A stretch of DNA of 64,000 nt from RGIG4079 sp045596365 (GTDB taxonomy: Bacteria > Bacteroidota > Bacteroidia > Bacteroidales > Muribaculaceae). A program made the translations under genes and the position numbers. The stretch's first letter is position 1. Each line of letters begins with the position of its first letter. The notes below the pieces were generated by a model that was given only the letters and a program-made list of their open reading frames with translations, made no database searches and had not been told where the DNA came from. This document shows positions 55,364 to 64,000 of the stretch, piece by piece. The stretch is from assembly GCA_045596365.1 (NCBI GenBank), contig JAZOCE010000023.1, forward strand, positions 1 to 64,000. The letters are read 5' to 3'.

Positions 55364-57586
55364 ATGAAGAAATTATACTTAAGTCTTATTTTACTTGGTA
55401 GTGTTGTGATAAGTAGTGCTCAAAGTAATATCAATTTTGCAGGACAAAAAATATTGCGTCAATATCGACTTGAGCAAACCAATAAGATAACACCATCAAG
55501 CACTTCTCCTATTGCGATGGAAATATCTCATGTTGATGAAGGTGAGATGATTGGAGCAATTGTTGAGCTGAGTGATAATGCCAATATTGATGCAATACTG
55601 AATGCAGGAGGAAAGGTGTTGAAACAAAGAGAACATTTGGCAATAGTCTCGTTACCAATATCTAAAATAGAAGATTTAGCAAAAAGCAGTGCTGTTAAAC
55701 GCATTGAATTTGGGACAAAAATGCATGCTAAATTGGATAAGGCAAGAAACGCAACAAGTACTACTTGGGCCCATTTAGGAATGATGGTTGACCATAAATA
55801 CACCGGCGCAGGAGTGATTGCTGGTTTTATGGATCAAGGTATCGATCCTAATCACGTTGCATTTATGAATTCAGATCAAACGGCATCACGAGTAAAGCGT
55901 GTGTGGACTTTTATGCATCAAGATGGGACATTTGATACATATGATACTCCGGAAAAGATATCATCGTTTACATGTGATTTCAAAGACGCTACTCATGGCA
56001 CTCATGTTGGTGGTATTTTAGCGGGAGGATATGAGAATGATCGTAATGTGCCTTTTTATGGTGTGGCTAAGGGCGCAGATATAGCTATGTCGGCAGGTGA
56101 GTTCTATACCAATAATATTATTTATGGGATTGAGAATATAATTGAATATGCACAAGCTGAAGGTAAACCAGCTGTTATAAATTTGTCAATCGGTTCAAAT
56201 TCAGGACCTCATGATGGGACCGATTTATTTAGCCAATATCTTGATATATTAGGTAAATATGCAGTAATATGTGTAGCTGCAGGAAATGAAGGAAATGAAA
56301 AAATTACATTAAACAAGACATTCACAGAAACTGACAAAGAATTAAAATCATTTGTGATTGAAAACGTATATGATGGCTTACATGCTGGAACTGTAGAATT
56401 TTGGGGCTCAGATGATAAGCCTTTTTCTGTTACCGCAATGGTTTATGATGTATTAGCTGATACTATTGTATATAAAATGCCTGTAGTAAACAAATCGATG
56501 GTTACTCCCGATGGAAAATCATTGGAGTGGATTTATGTATCAAATGGCGAGCAATATGAAGATGGGGATATCTCAGATGCTAATTTTGACAAGGCATTTA
56601 AGGGTTCTTATGGAAGCTATATAGGTGTTACTGCACTGGTTGATGGTTATAATAATCGTTTTAATTCTGTAATACAATATTATCTACAAAATACAGCGGC
56701 AAATACCGGAAACTATATAATGGCGTTTATTGTTGAAGGTGAAGCTGGTCAAAAGGTGTATGCTTATAGCGATGGAAATTATTCAGAATTTTCAACAAAA
56801 AGCAAATCGGGATGGGATGATGTTGTTTATGATGGAACTATTTCAAATATGGCATGTGCCAATAATGTTATTGCTGTAGGATCTTTTAATTCTCGAGGAT
56901 ATGGACTTGAAGCAGAGAAAGAGATTTCTTCATATTCAAGTTATGGAACACTTGTTGATGGACGTGAATTGCCTCATATTTGTGCTCCAGGATGTATGAT
57001 ATATTCAGCATATAGTTCTTATTATGTTAAATATTTGATTGCTAATGAGGGTTATGCAGAAACAGACTTTGCGTATAAAGCAACAATCAATGGCGTTAAT
57101 CATTATTGGGCTGGTATGGCAGGAACATCAATGGCTTCTCCTTTTATGGCTGGAGCTGTAGCGTTGTGGCTCGAAGCTAATCCGTATTTAGACCGTGATG
57201 ATATTTTAAAAATTGCGCAAGAATCAGCAACTAAAGATGATTATGTAACAAATTCATTCCTTAAGGTGAAATGGGGGGCCGGTAAATTAAATGTTATAGA
57301 AGGATTGAAATTGGCAATTGCATCTAAAGCCGGTATTAGTGACGTAATAACTGAAGAAAAACGTCTCATAGTTACATCCAATGGTGATAATAGATATGAG
57401 GTATTTGTTGCAGGAGAGAATAAATTGAATGTTAGATTATTTAATATGTCAGGAATGCAGGTGTTAAATGATTCTTCTCAAGATGAATCAATAATGATCG
57501 ATGCGTCAAATCTTTCAAAAGGAGTTTATCTGCTTTCTGTTCAAGGAGAAACAGCAAAATACACAAAACGCATCTTGGTGAAATAA
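55364..57586 (+). CDS. S8 subtilase with T9SS-type sorting domain (1)
   Basis: 740 residues, signal peptide MKKLYLSLILLGSVVISSAQ. A short propeptide-like domain (about 55-115; EMIGAIVELSDNANIDAILNAGGKV) precedes the peptidase: Asp157 in GFMDQGIDPNH, His211 in THGTHVGGI, the oxyanion Asn in AAGNEGN and Ser589 in GMAGTSMASP. A large insert (about 300-500) sits between the Asn and Ser blocks, probably a beta-sandwich. The C-terminal about 75 residues form a sorting domain (LNVRLFNMSGMQV, LSKGVYLLSV, end RILVK). It should be an active surface or secreted serine protease. The neighbour at 57660 is a paralogue. Confidence 0.92.
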   Translation: MKKLYLSLILLGSVVISSAQSNINFAGQKILRQYRLEQTNKITPSSTSPIAMEISHVDEGEMIGAIVELSDNANIDAILNAGGKVLKQREHLAIVSLPISKIEDLAKSSAVKRIEFGTKMHAKLDKARNATSTTWAHLGMMVDHKYTGAGVIAGFMDQGIDPNHVAFMNSDQTASRVKRVWTFMHQDGTFDTYDTPEKISSFTCDFKDATHGTHVGGILAGGYENDRNVPFYGVAKGADIAMSAGEFYTNNIIYGIENIIEYAQAEGKPAVINLSIGSNSGPHDGTDLFSQYLDILGKYAVICVAAGNEGNEKITLNKTFTETDKELKSFVIENVYDGLHAGTVEFWGSDDKPFSVTAMVYDVLADTIVYKMPVVNKSMVTPDGKSLEWIYVSNGEQYEDGDISDANFDKAFKGSYGSYIGVTALVDGYNNRFNSVIQYYLQNTAANTGNYIMAFIVEGEAGQKVYAYSDGNYSEFSTKSKSGWDDVVYDGTISNMACANNVIAVGSFNSRGYGLEAEKEISSYSSYGTLVDGRELPHICAPGCMIYSAYSSYYVKYLIANEGYAETDFAYKATINGVNHYWAGMAGTSMASPFMAGAVALWLEANPYLDRDDILKIAQESATKDDYVTNSFLKVKWGAGKLNVIEGLKLAIASKAGISDVITEEKRLIVTSNGDNRYEVFVAGENKLNVRLFNMSGMQVLNDSSQDESIMIDASNLSKGVYLLSVQGETAKYTKRILVK

Positions 57587-57608
57587 TTATTAATTAAATT
57601 TATACTAA

Positions 57609-57645
57609 AGCGACTATCTGACAATTGTCAAATAGTCGCTTTTTT
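57609..57645 (+). terminator. nested-hairpin terminator between the subtilases
   Basis: Outer stem AGCGACTAT / ATAGTCGCT enclosing the palindrome TGACAATTGTCA, then a T run. The promoter for the next gene overlaps its far end. Confidence 0.88.
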
Positions 57646-57655
57646 CGTAAGTTTG
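57624..57655 (+). promoter_or_regulatory. promoter of subtilase 2, close to the start codon
   Basis: ATTG (57624-57627), 20 bases, TAAGTTTG (57648-57655). The -7 box ends five bases before ATG 57660, so the mRNA may be leaderless. The -33 part lies within the preceding terminator. Confidence 0.5.
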
Positions 57656-57659
57656 CATT

Positions 57660-59795
57660 ATGAGAAAGTTTGCGGTATTAATAATGTTTATTGTTGTTTC
57701 GGTAATCAATTTATCGGCGCAAAGAAAAATGGATCTACGTTCAACATATCAGTTGAAAAAATTGTCGGTTGAAAGTATTCAAAAAACGGAAAAATATGTT
57801 TCAGGTGTAGTTAAGATTTCAGATAATGCAGCTATTGATGAACTGAAATCATTAGGTGTGAAAATAATAAATCAACGAGATGAGTTATTGCTGGTTTTTG
57901 TGCCTGTATCTGCAATTGATGATGTTTTGAAAATAATATCCGTTGCCACTGTGAATATTGGATGTGTATCTGAAACAATGATGAATAACGCTCGTGCCAT
58001 GTCTAATATTGATATAGTAAACAATGGAATTGATTTACCTCAAAAGTATGATGGAAGTGGTGTTGTAGTTGGTTTTTCTGATATTGGGTTTGACCCTAAT
58101 CACATAAATTTTAAAGATAACGATGGCAATAGCAGGGTAAAACGAGTTGTGAGTTATGTCGATTCGTCAGCAACTATTATAGATTTAACAACACCCGACG
58201 ATATCACAAATTGGCAAACCGATAATCTATCTCAATGTCACGCAACAATAGTAGCCGGTGTATTAACTGGGAGTTATAAAGGGAATGGGTATCATGGAGT
58301 TGCTCCCGGAGCTGAGATTGTTGCAACAACAAGTGGCTTATATGACGGAACTATCTTGGCCGGAGTTGAAAATGTAGTAGAATATGCCCGGCGTGTTGGG
58401 AAACCGGCAATTGTTAATATATCTATAGGCTCATATATAGGACCTCATGATGGCTCAGGCTTATTTTCTCAATATCTGGATAAAATAGGGGAGGAGGCAA
58501 TAATTTGCATGTCAGCTGGCAATGAAGGAGCCAGACCAAATGTACTCAAAATGGATTTTTCATCAGAAAACAATCAGTTCAAAACATTTGTTTTTGATAC
58601 GAAGAAATGGGTTGGCGTTGATTTTGGCGGTGGTGCCGATTTTTGGAGTGCCGATAGTAGAGAGTTTAAGGTCGCTGTGTGTATATATGATAGAATAACC
58701 AAGCAGATAGTTTACACATCTCCATTAGTGGGGGGCGCAGAATTAAGAGAATGGGGGATGTCCTCATCTGATTATAAAACAGATGGTGACGATAACCTGA
58801 ATTATTTCAATGGATATGTGCGCATAAGTTCAGAGTTGAATACAGAAAATAATCGATATAATATTTTATGTTCTTATTATATTAGCAATTTTGAAAAAGA
58901 TGACGTTTATGGTCGTTATGTTGTCGGAATAATTATAGAGGGAGATGAGGATGTTCATGTTGACGGATATGCCGATGGCTCTAATTCTTATTTTACATCC
59001 CTTGGTATTGAGGGATTTTCTAATGGACAATCAGACTGCACTGTAAGTGACATGGCTTGTGGATATAACATTATTGTGGTTGGGTCAAGTAACTCAAAAG
59101 GGAAAGCAACAACAATAGCAGGCGAGGAGAAAAATTACAATATAACTGAAGGAGATATTTCATATTATAGTAGCTATGGACAGTTAATCGATGGACGTTG
59201 TTTGCCTCATTTTTGTGCACCGGGAGCGTGGGTTACATCATCGATAAGCACGCCATATGTCAATCAACAAAGTGAAGAATATAAATCATCTCTTGCGACA
59301 AAAACTAATGTGGATGACGTTGACTATTATTGGATTACAGAATGTGGTACATCAATATCATCTCCATTGGCTGCCGGCGTTTTTGCACTATGGCTACAAG
59401 CTAATCCAGAGTTGACAGTTGAAGAGGTTAGGGAAATTGCAATATCAACAGCATCACAGAATGTTCCTAATATTTTAAATCCTCAATGGGGTGCCGGGAA
59501 TTTAGATGCTTTTGCAGGGTTGAAAGAGGTAATAAAACGTGTGGGTGTTGAAAATATAGGAATAAACAAGCGTATTTTGTTTGAATTAGCATCTAATCGT
59601 AATATTAAAATCTCAGTGGTGGGTGTGTCAGATTTTGTCGTTAAAATCTTTGATGTAGCAGGAAAATTATTGGGAGAATATAATTTTAATGCAGATAATG
59701 GATATATTGACTTAGCTTCATTTGGGAGAGGAATTTATATGTTTGAGATATTAGCGGATGGTTATCGCCATGTTGAAAAGATAATTGTGCGTTAG
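57660..59795 (+). CDS. S8 subtilase with T9SS-type sorting domain (2), divergent His block
   Basis: 711 residues, signal peptide MRKFAVLIMFIVVSVINLSAQ. Same layout as the gene before: propeptide-like domain, Asp141 in GFSDIGFDPNH, AGNEGA with the oxyanion Asn, Ser565 in CGTSISSP and a sorting domain (FVVKIFDVAGKLL, GRGIYMFEIL, end KIIVR). The His block is CHATIVAGVL instead of HGTHVGGIL: the catalytic His194 stays, but the Gly and second His of HGTH are Ala and Ile. GTSMASP has become GTSISSP. The triad is complete, so activity is likely, yet the active-site surroundings have drifted. Function is otherwise as for the paralogue. Confidence 0.9.
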   Translation: MRKFAVLIMFIVVSVINLSAQRKMDLRSTYQLKKLSVESIQKTEKYVSGVVKISDNAAIDELKSLGVKIINQRDELLLVFVPVSAIDDVLKIISVATVNIGCVSETMMNNARAMSNIDIVNNGIDLPQKYDGSGVVVGFSDIGFDPNHINFKDNDGNSRVKRVVSYVDSSATIIDLTTPDDITNWQTDNLSQCHATIVAGVLTGSYKGNGYHGVAPGAEIVATTSGLYDGTILAGVENVVEYARRVGKPAIVNISIGSYIGPHDGSGLFSQYLDKIGEEAIICMSAGNEGARPNVLKMDFSSENNQFKTFVFDTKKWVGVDFGGGADFWSADSREFKVAVCIYDRITKQIVYTSPLVGGAELREWGMSSSDYKTDGDDNLNYFNGYVRISSELNTENNRYNILCSYYISNFEKDDVYGRYVVGIIIEGDEDVHVDGYADGSNSYFTSLGIEGFSNGQSDCTVSDMACGYNIIVVGSSNSKGKATTIAGEEKNYNITEGDISYYSSYGQLIDGRCLPHFCAPGAWVTSSISTPYVNQQSEEYKSSLATKTNVDDVDYYWITECGTSISSPLAAGVFALWLQANPELTVEEVREIAISTASQNVPNILNPQWGAGNLDAFAGLKEVIKRVGVENIGINKRILFELASNRNIKISVVGVSDFVVKIFDVAGKLLGEYNFNADNGYIDLASFGRGIYMFEILADGYRHVEKIIVR

Positions 59796-59823
59796 AAAAT
59801 TAGGGTATAAGCAAAAAAAATCT

Positions 59824-59831
59824 TAATTTTG
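59824..59831 (+). promoter_or_regulatory. -7 box for cdsA
   Basis: TAATTTTG, 28 bases before ATG 59860. Confidence 0.5.
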
Positions 59832-59859
59832 TTAGTTGGAAATAAAAGATGGAATTCAT

Positions 59860-60684
59860 ATGAAAAATCTTGTTTTACGAAGTCTTTCCGGATTAATATA
59901 TGTAGGACTTATTGTTGGTTCATTGCTTACAAATGAGTATGCTTTTTTTGCGCTATGTATATTGTTTATTATTCTTGGAACGATTGAATTTAGCAAACTC
60001 ACAAATCAAGAAACAAAACCAGTGCTTATTGTATTGGATATTTTATTAGCATTGTCCTTAATCCCTGCAATAATCAGTGCGACATTTATATCATCAGAAT
60101 TATTGGCGTTAACCCCGGCTATATTGATGCTGTTGCGCTTTGTTGCACAATTATATATGCCTAAGGATAGAAATCCGTTAAATACGTTGGCTTATTCAAT
60201 ATTAGGATTATTATATGTTGCAGGTCCTATATGGATAATGGCTTATTTGTATTATGTGGAATCTCCGGCATTAATATTATCAATGTTTATAATGATATGG
60301 CTTAATGATACAGGAGCTTATATAGTTGGTTCATTATTAGGTCGTAAGTTAATCCCTTATAAAATGTTTCCGCGCATTTCTCCTAAAAAATCGTGGGCAG
60401 GATTTGCCGGCGGATTACTTTTTACAGTTGCGTCATCATTTGTATTTATAAACATATTTGGTGAATATTATCAAGGTATTGATATAATAGAAATGATTGG
60501 TTTTGCTGTTGTTGTTGTCATATCTGCAACATGGGGAGATTTAATCGAATCATTAATAAAACGAACAATAGGAGTTAAAGATTCTGGACACATTATTCCT
60601 GGACATGGTGGAATATTAGATAGAATAGACTCGTTATTGTTTGTTATACCGGCAATTTTGTGTTATTGTATTATTGTATTTTAG
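59860..60684 (+). CDS. cdsA: phosphatidate cytidylyltransferase
   Basis: 274 residues from ATG 59860; an upstream in-frame TTG is a poor alternative. Makes CDP-diacylglycerol from phosphatidic acid and CTP in the inner membrane. Eight or so membrane helices, and the family pattern in the C-terminal half: WLNDTGAYIVGSLLGRKLIPYKMFPRISPKKSWAG, ATWGDLIESLIKRTIGVKDSGHIIPGHGGILDRIDSLL, with the conserved Asp residues and the K-R-x-x-x-K-D-S-G block. Followed by purM-type gene after 21 bases, likely one unit. Confidence 0.94.
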   Translation: MKNLVLRSLSGLIYVGLIVGSLLTNEYAFFALCILFIILGTIEFSKLTNQETKPVLIVLDILLALSLIPAIISATFISSELLALTPAILMLLRFVAQLYMPKDRNPLNTLAYSILGLLYVAGPIWIMAYLYYVESPALILSMFIMIWLNDTGAYIVGSLLGRKLIPYKMFPRISPKKSWAGFAGGLLFTVASSFVFINIFGEYYQGIDIIEMIGFAVVVVISATWGDLIESLIKRTIGVKDSGHIIPGHGGILDRIDSLLFVIPAILCYCIIVF

Positions 60685-60705
60685 AAAAGAAAAATCATTA
60701 TATAT

Positions 60706-61872
60706 ATGAGCGATCAAAGATATAACATGCGTGGAGTTTCTGCCTCAAAAGAGGATGTCCACAATGCGATTAAGAACGTTGATAAAGGATTATATCCTAA
60801 AGCATTTTGTAAAATAATTCCGGATATACTTGGTGGTGATGATGAATATTGTAACATCATGCATGCTGATGGCGCTGGTACAAAATCTTCGTTGGCATAT
60901 ATCTATTGGAAAGAAACAGGCGATATCAGCGTGTGGAAAGGAATAGCACAGGATGCATTAATAATGAATATCGATGACTTGTTGTGTGTTGGTGCTACTG
61001 ATAATATTTTAGTATCGTCAACAATAGGTCGAAATAAATTATTGATTCCAGGAGAGGTAATTGCGGCAATTATAAATGGTACAGAGGAATTACTTGCTGA
61101 ATTGCGTGAAATGGGAGTGAGTATCTATAGTACTGGAGGAGAGACAGCTGATGTTGGCGATCTTGTGCGTTCAATTATAGTAGATAGCACAGTAACTTGT
61201 CGTATGAAACGTTCAGATGTAATTAACAATGCAAATATTAAAGGCGGTGATGTAATTGTAGGTCTTGCTTCTTATGGGCAAGCAACTTATGAAAAAGGAT
61301 ATAATGGCGGGATGGGTAGCAATGGTTTGACATCGGCTCGTCATGATGTATTTGCTAAATATTTGGCAGAGAAATATCCGGAAAGTTTTGATGCAAATGT
61401 TCCTTCTGAGCTTGTTTATTCTGGCTCAGTGCATTTGACTGATGCTGTTGAGAAATCTCCTATTGATGCCGGTAAATTGGTGTTATCTCCTACTCGCACC
61501 TATGCTCCGGTAATAAAGAAATTATTAGATGAAATGCGCCATAAAATTCATGGTATGGTACACTGCTCAGGTGGTGCTCAAACAAAGATTATGCACTTTG
61601 TTGAGAATAAACATGTTATTAAAGATAATCTGTTCCCAATTCCTCCATTGTTTGAATTGATTCGCAGAGAGTCTGGAACAGATTGGTCAGAAATGTATAA
61701 GGTGTTCAACATGGGGCATCGCATGGAGATATATTTGTCCCCTGAAGACGCTAAACGTGTAATTGAGATTTCTGAAGATATGGGTATTCCTGCGCGTATT
61801 GTGGGTAGAGTAGAAGATGCTTCACAAAACAAATTGACAATTATTTCAGAAAAAGGCACATTTGAATATTAA
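60706..61872 (+). CDS. purM: AIR synthase-family protein (PurM-type)
   Basis: 388 residues, about 40 longer than E. coli PurM (345). PurM cyclises FGAM to 5-aminoimidazole ribotide with ATP in purine synthesis. Motifs: DGAGTKSSLAYIY (from residue 56, the PurM DGVGTK block), MNIDDLLCVGATDNILVSSTIGRN, STGGETADVGDLVRSI and VIVGLASYGQATYEKGYNGG. The C-terminal half has the ATP-grasp-free AIRS_C fold with HCSGGAQTKIMHF. Bacteroidota PurM are of this longer kind. The next gene begins within its last codons. Confidence 0.87.
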   Translation: MSDQRYNMRGVSASKEDVHNAIKNVDKGLYPKAFCKIIPDILGGDDEYCNIMHADGAGTKSSLAYIYWKETGDISVWKGIAQDALIMNIDDLLCVGATDNILVSSTIGRNKLLIPGEVIAAIINGTEELLAELREMGVSIYSTGGETADVGDLVRSIIVDSTVTCRMKRSDVINNANIKGGDVIVGLASYGQATYEKGYNGGMGSNGLTSARHDVFAKYLAEKYPESFDANVPSELVYSGSVHLTDAVEKSPIDAGKLVLSPTRTYAPVIKKLLDEMRHKIHGMVHCSGGAQTKIMHFVENKHVIKDNLFPIPPLFELIRRESGTDWSEMYKVFNMGHRMEIYLSPEDAKRVIEISEDMGIPARIVGRVEDASQNKLTIISEKGTFEY

Positions 61873-63268
61873 TAAGAAAAATATACAAATAATAAAGGGT
61901 TGTGTCAGTATAATGATACTAACCCTTTATATTTATGTCGCAGTTTCATGTGGTAGGGAAAATAGTGCGGTGGATAGAAATGAAAAAACATTACATAAAT
62001 TTCCTGACACTTTGCGAGTGGGAACATTATATAGCCCAACATCTTATTTTATATATCGAGAAGAAACAATGGGGTATGATTATGACCTCGTTAGTAAATT
62101 GGCCACAGATAAAGATATAAAATTAAGAATTGAAATAGCTCCCAATCTTAATACATTGATTGAAATGTTGGATACCGGGTATATTGACTTGATTGCTTAT
62201 GAGATTCCCATTACAGCCGAATATAAATCAAAAGTTATTCCATGTGGAGTAGAGAATATAACATATCAGGTGCTTGTTCAGCCAAAGTCGAAGGAAGATC
62301 TAATTAAAGATGTTACTGAATTGGTTGGGAAAGATGTGTATGTAGAAAACGATTCAAAATATCAGTATCGCTTAAATAATCTAAATAATGAATTAGGAGG
62401 TGGAATTAATATACATCCGATTAATCGCGACACCTTGATTTCAGAAGAATTAGTGGCAATGGTCTCGACCGGAGCAATTCCATTAACAATAGTAGATAGT
62501 GATATAGCTCAATTAAACAGGACTTATTTTAATAATCTGGATATATCTCTCAAAGTTTCATTTCCTCAGCGATCGGCATGGGGCGTTTCTCCATCAAAAT
62601 TGTGGCTTGCAGATTCAATAAATCAATGGATGAATCAAGAACAACCGAAAAAGACTCAATCATGGCTGTTGAAACGGTATTTTGAGTTAAGCAAAAATGA
62701 ATTTTCTTTTTCTAATTTTAAGTTTAAAGATGGTCGTATATCCCCTTATGATAATCTGTTAAAAAAATATGCAAAAGAGATAGATTGGGATTGGCGACTA
62801 TTGGCGGCTCAAGCCTTTACTGAAAGTCATTTTGATACAACAGTTGTGTCGTGGGCTGGTGCACGAGGTATAATGCAGATAATGCCAAGTACAGCCCGAG
62901 CTTATGGTTTGACTGATGATAAAATGGCAAATCCGGAGGCAAGTATTTCAACAGCGGTTAAAATTATCAAGTCGTTAGACAAATCTTTGTCAAAATACGT
63001 TCCAGACAAAAACGAACGATTGAAGTTTATTATAGCCGCATATAATTCCGGGATTGCTCATGTGTATGACGCTATTGCGTTGGCTAAAAAATACGGGAAA
63101 AATCCGCATATATGGGATGGAAATGTTGCAGAATCAATTTTGATGAAATCTAAACCGGAGTATTATAATGATGAGGTTTGCAAATATGGATATTTTAGAG
63201 GGCGTCAAACGGTTGCTTATGTGAAAAAGGTGATGGATTTTTATGATCGCTGTAAGCATGAAATTTAG
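61862..63268 (+). CDS. MltF-like lytic transglycosylase lipoprotein with binding domain
   Basis: 468 residues if read from TTG 61862, which overlaps the purM stop by 11 bases. That start gives a basic N-terminus (NINKKNIQIIKG) before the apolar stretch and lipobox YVAVSCGRE. The ATG at 61913 would leave a signal without positive charge. Residues about 45-270 form a periplasmic amino-acid-binding-type domain (LRVGTLYSPTSYFIYREETMGYDYDLVSKLA, GYIDLIAYEIPITAEYK). Residues about 290-460 are an SLT domain with catalytic Glu321 (AQAFTESHFD) and SWAGARGIMQIMPSTARAYGL, AAYNSGIAHVYDAI. It cleaves peptidoglycan glycan strands to 1,6-anhydro ends, probably at the outer membrane. Confidence 0.88.
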   Translation: MNINKKNIQIIKGCVSIMILTLYIYVAVSCGRENSAVDRNEKTLHKFPDTLRVGTLYSPTSYFIYREETMGYDYDLVSKLATDKDIKLRIEIAPNLNTLIEMLDTGYIDLIAYEIPITAEYKSKVIPCGVENITYQVLVQPKSKEDLIKDVTELVGKDVYVENDSKYQYRLNNLNNELGGGINIHPINRDTLISEELVAMVSTGAIPLTIVDSDIAQLNRTYFNNLDISLKVSFPQRSAWGVSPSKLWLADSINQWMNQEQPKKTQSWLLKRYFELSKNEFSFSNFKFKDGRISPYDNLLKKYAKEIDWDWRLLAAQAFTESHFDTTVVSWAGARGIMQIMPSTARAYGLTDDKMANPEASISTAVKIIKSLDKSLSKYVPDKNERLKFIIAAYNSGIAHVYDAIALAKKYGKNPHIWDGNVAESILMKSKPEYYNDEVCKYGYFRGRQTVAYVKKVMDFYDRCKHEI

Positions 63269-63278
63269 ATTTTGTTAT

Positions 63279-63286
63279 TAACTTTG
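63279..63286 (+). promoter_or_regulatory. -7 box for the DUF3332 gene
   Basis: TAACTTTG, 37 bases before ATG 63324. Confidence 0.5.
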
Positions 63287-63323
63287 GAGAGATAAATTAT
63301 GATTCACTAAAAAGTTTTGTTGT

Positions 63324-63869
63324 ATGAAGAAAAAGTATTTAAGTGTTGCCCTTGTTATGGCCCTTGCAAGTTCAATGATGTTTACATCTTGTATTGGTAG
63401 TTTTTCATTGACAAATAAATTAATGGATTGGAATAAAACAATAGGAAGCAAGTTTGTTAATGAATTAGTGTTTGTCGCATTTTGGATTGTTCCTGTTTAT
63501 GAGGTGTCTGCTCTTGCTGATATACTTGTGATAAATAGTATTGAATTTTGGAGTGGTTCAAATCCTATTGCAAAAGGCAAAAAAGTGATTGATGGAGAGA
63601 ATGGACGTTACTTGGTTGAATGTGATGAAAATGGATATACAATCACAAGCGAAACAGATGGGAGCATCGTGCGACTTGATTTTGAAGATGAAGATAATTC
63701 ATGGAGCGTAAATGTAAATGGTGAATCTCACAAATTCATGACATTTGTTGATGATTCTCACGTAAAGATGATTACACCTAATGGCGACTATCAAGTTGTC
63801 GAATTGTCTCAAGCAGGTTTGTATGCTTATCAACAAATTGCATCAACTACAACTTTTGCAATGAAATAA
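63324..63869 (+). CDS. DUF3332 family lipoprotein
   Basis: 181 residues. Signal MKKKYLSVALVMALASSMMFTSCIG with lipobox FTSC. Then the DUF3332 pattern: GSFSLTNKLMDWNKTIGSKFVNELVFVAFWIVPVYEVSALADILVINSIEFW, an apolar segment that probably lies in the membrane, and a beta-rich tail (RYLVECDENGYTITSETDGSIVRLDFEDEDNSWSVN) that ends near a conserved FMTFVDDSHVKM. Function of the family is not known to me. Single gene with its own promoter and terminator. Confidence 0.88.
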   Translation: MKKKYLSVALVMALASSMMFTSCIGSFSLTNKLMDWNKTIGSKFVNELVFVAFWIVPVYEVSALADILVINSIEFWSGSNPIAKGKKVIDGENGRYLVECDENGYTITSETDGSIVRLDFEDEDNSWSVNVNGESHKFMTFVDDSHVKMITPNGDYQVVELSQAGLYAYQQIASTTTFAMK

Positions 63870-63893
63870 ATTATGTCATTACTGACAAGTATG

Positions 63894-63927
63894 ACTCCTC
63901 TATCCGTAAGATAGGGGAGTTTTTTTA
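63894..63927 (+). terminator. intrinsic terminator after the DUF3332 gene
   Basis: 11-bp stem ACTCCTCTATC / GATAGGGGAGT with one wobble, 5-base loop, T tract. Confidence 0.92.
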
Positions 63928-64000
63928 GAATGATTTTGTTGATAGAGAAGGGAATTTGTATCTTTACGTTATATTAAATTCTAAATAAATAGATGGAGAG
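63928..64000 (+). other. intergenic end of window, possible start of the next gene
   Basis: AT-rich, with a TATCTTTA near-match to a -7 box at about 63959-63966 and an ATG at 63994 that could begin a gene cut by the window edge. Too little to identify it. Confidence 0.3.

Overview
The window is 64 kb of a low-GC Bacteroidota chromosome, almost certainly Bacteroidales and possibly Muribaculaceae; the family-level placement is my inference. Supporting evidence: most transcription units have a Bacteroidota-type -7 box (TAnnTTTG), some with a TTTG -33 box 19-20 nt upstream; Shine-Dalgarno sequences are mostly absent; the omega subunit is of the Bacteroidota type next to bamD; several exported proteins end in C-terminal sorting domains of the type IX secretion system (T9SS) kind; and there are Bacteroidales-typical families (DUF4301, DUF4890-like, DUF3332, GHL10 glycosidases, DUF5106-thioredoxin). 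I see no tRNA, rRNA, insertion sequence, phage gene or CRISPR array. The one structural RNA is RNase P RNA.

Layout. 1-2.5 kb: Na/Pi symporter (cut by the window edge), a small exported protein, nagA, yraN. 2.7-6.7 kb: a small exported protein with a sorting domain, overlapping a large beta-helix carbohydrate-binding-type protein. 6.8-13.1 kb: NAD synthetase that has lost its glutaminase cysteine, a Cys/His-rich Spy-like periplasmic protein, DUF4301, a 672-residue TPR protein. 13.3-18.4 kb: NDH-2, then Sua5/YrdC - sugar-phosphate transferase - ClC channel, coupled by overlaps. 18.5-20.1 kb (minus): rpsO, rpoZ, bamD. 20.3-28.6 kb: SGNH hydrolase and a tandem pair of about 1140-residue GHL10 surface glycosidases. 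28.7-35.4 kb: PASTA protein, RluD-type pseudouridine synthase, acyltransferase, metallophosphoesterase, Tex, short FolK. 35.4-39.2 kb (minus): ComEC, YeiH, AroE. 39.26-39.64 kb: rnpB. 39.7-41.4 kb: YihY/BrkB and RidA.

41.5-46.8 kb is the least explained part. A 72-residue XRE repressor diverges from five tightly packed genes of unrecognised function, all predicted to be exported: a Cys-containing protein, a propeller-like protein, a TPR + beta-barrel protein, a second beta-barrel protein and a DUF5106-thioredoxin protein. Two perfect 20-bp palindromes flank the -7 box of the only promoter I can see for this operon. I consider it the best candidate for an undescribed envelope system.

46.9-64 kb: folC with two chromate-transporter halves (minus); a double-META lipoprotein; a GNAT and rarA (minus); a small membrane protein, PstS-like lipoprotein and TPR protein operon; two tandem S8 subtilases with sorting domains; cdsA; a purM-type AIR synthase; an MltF-like lytic transglycosylase; and a DUF3332 lipoprotein. 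The overall picture is core metabolism and envelope assembly mixed with secreted glycan- and protein-degrading enzymes, as in a gut-type Bacteroidales. I worked by reading only, so family names rest on motif recognition, not on searches.
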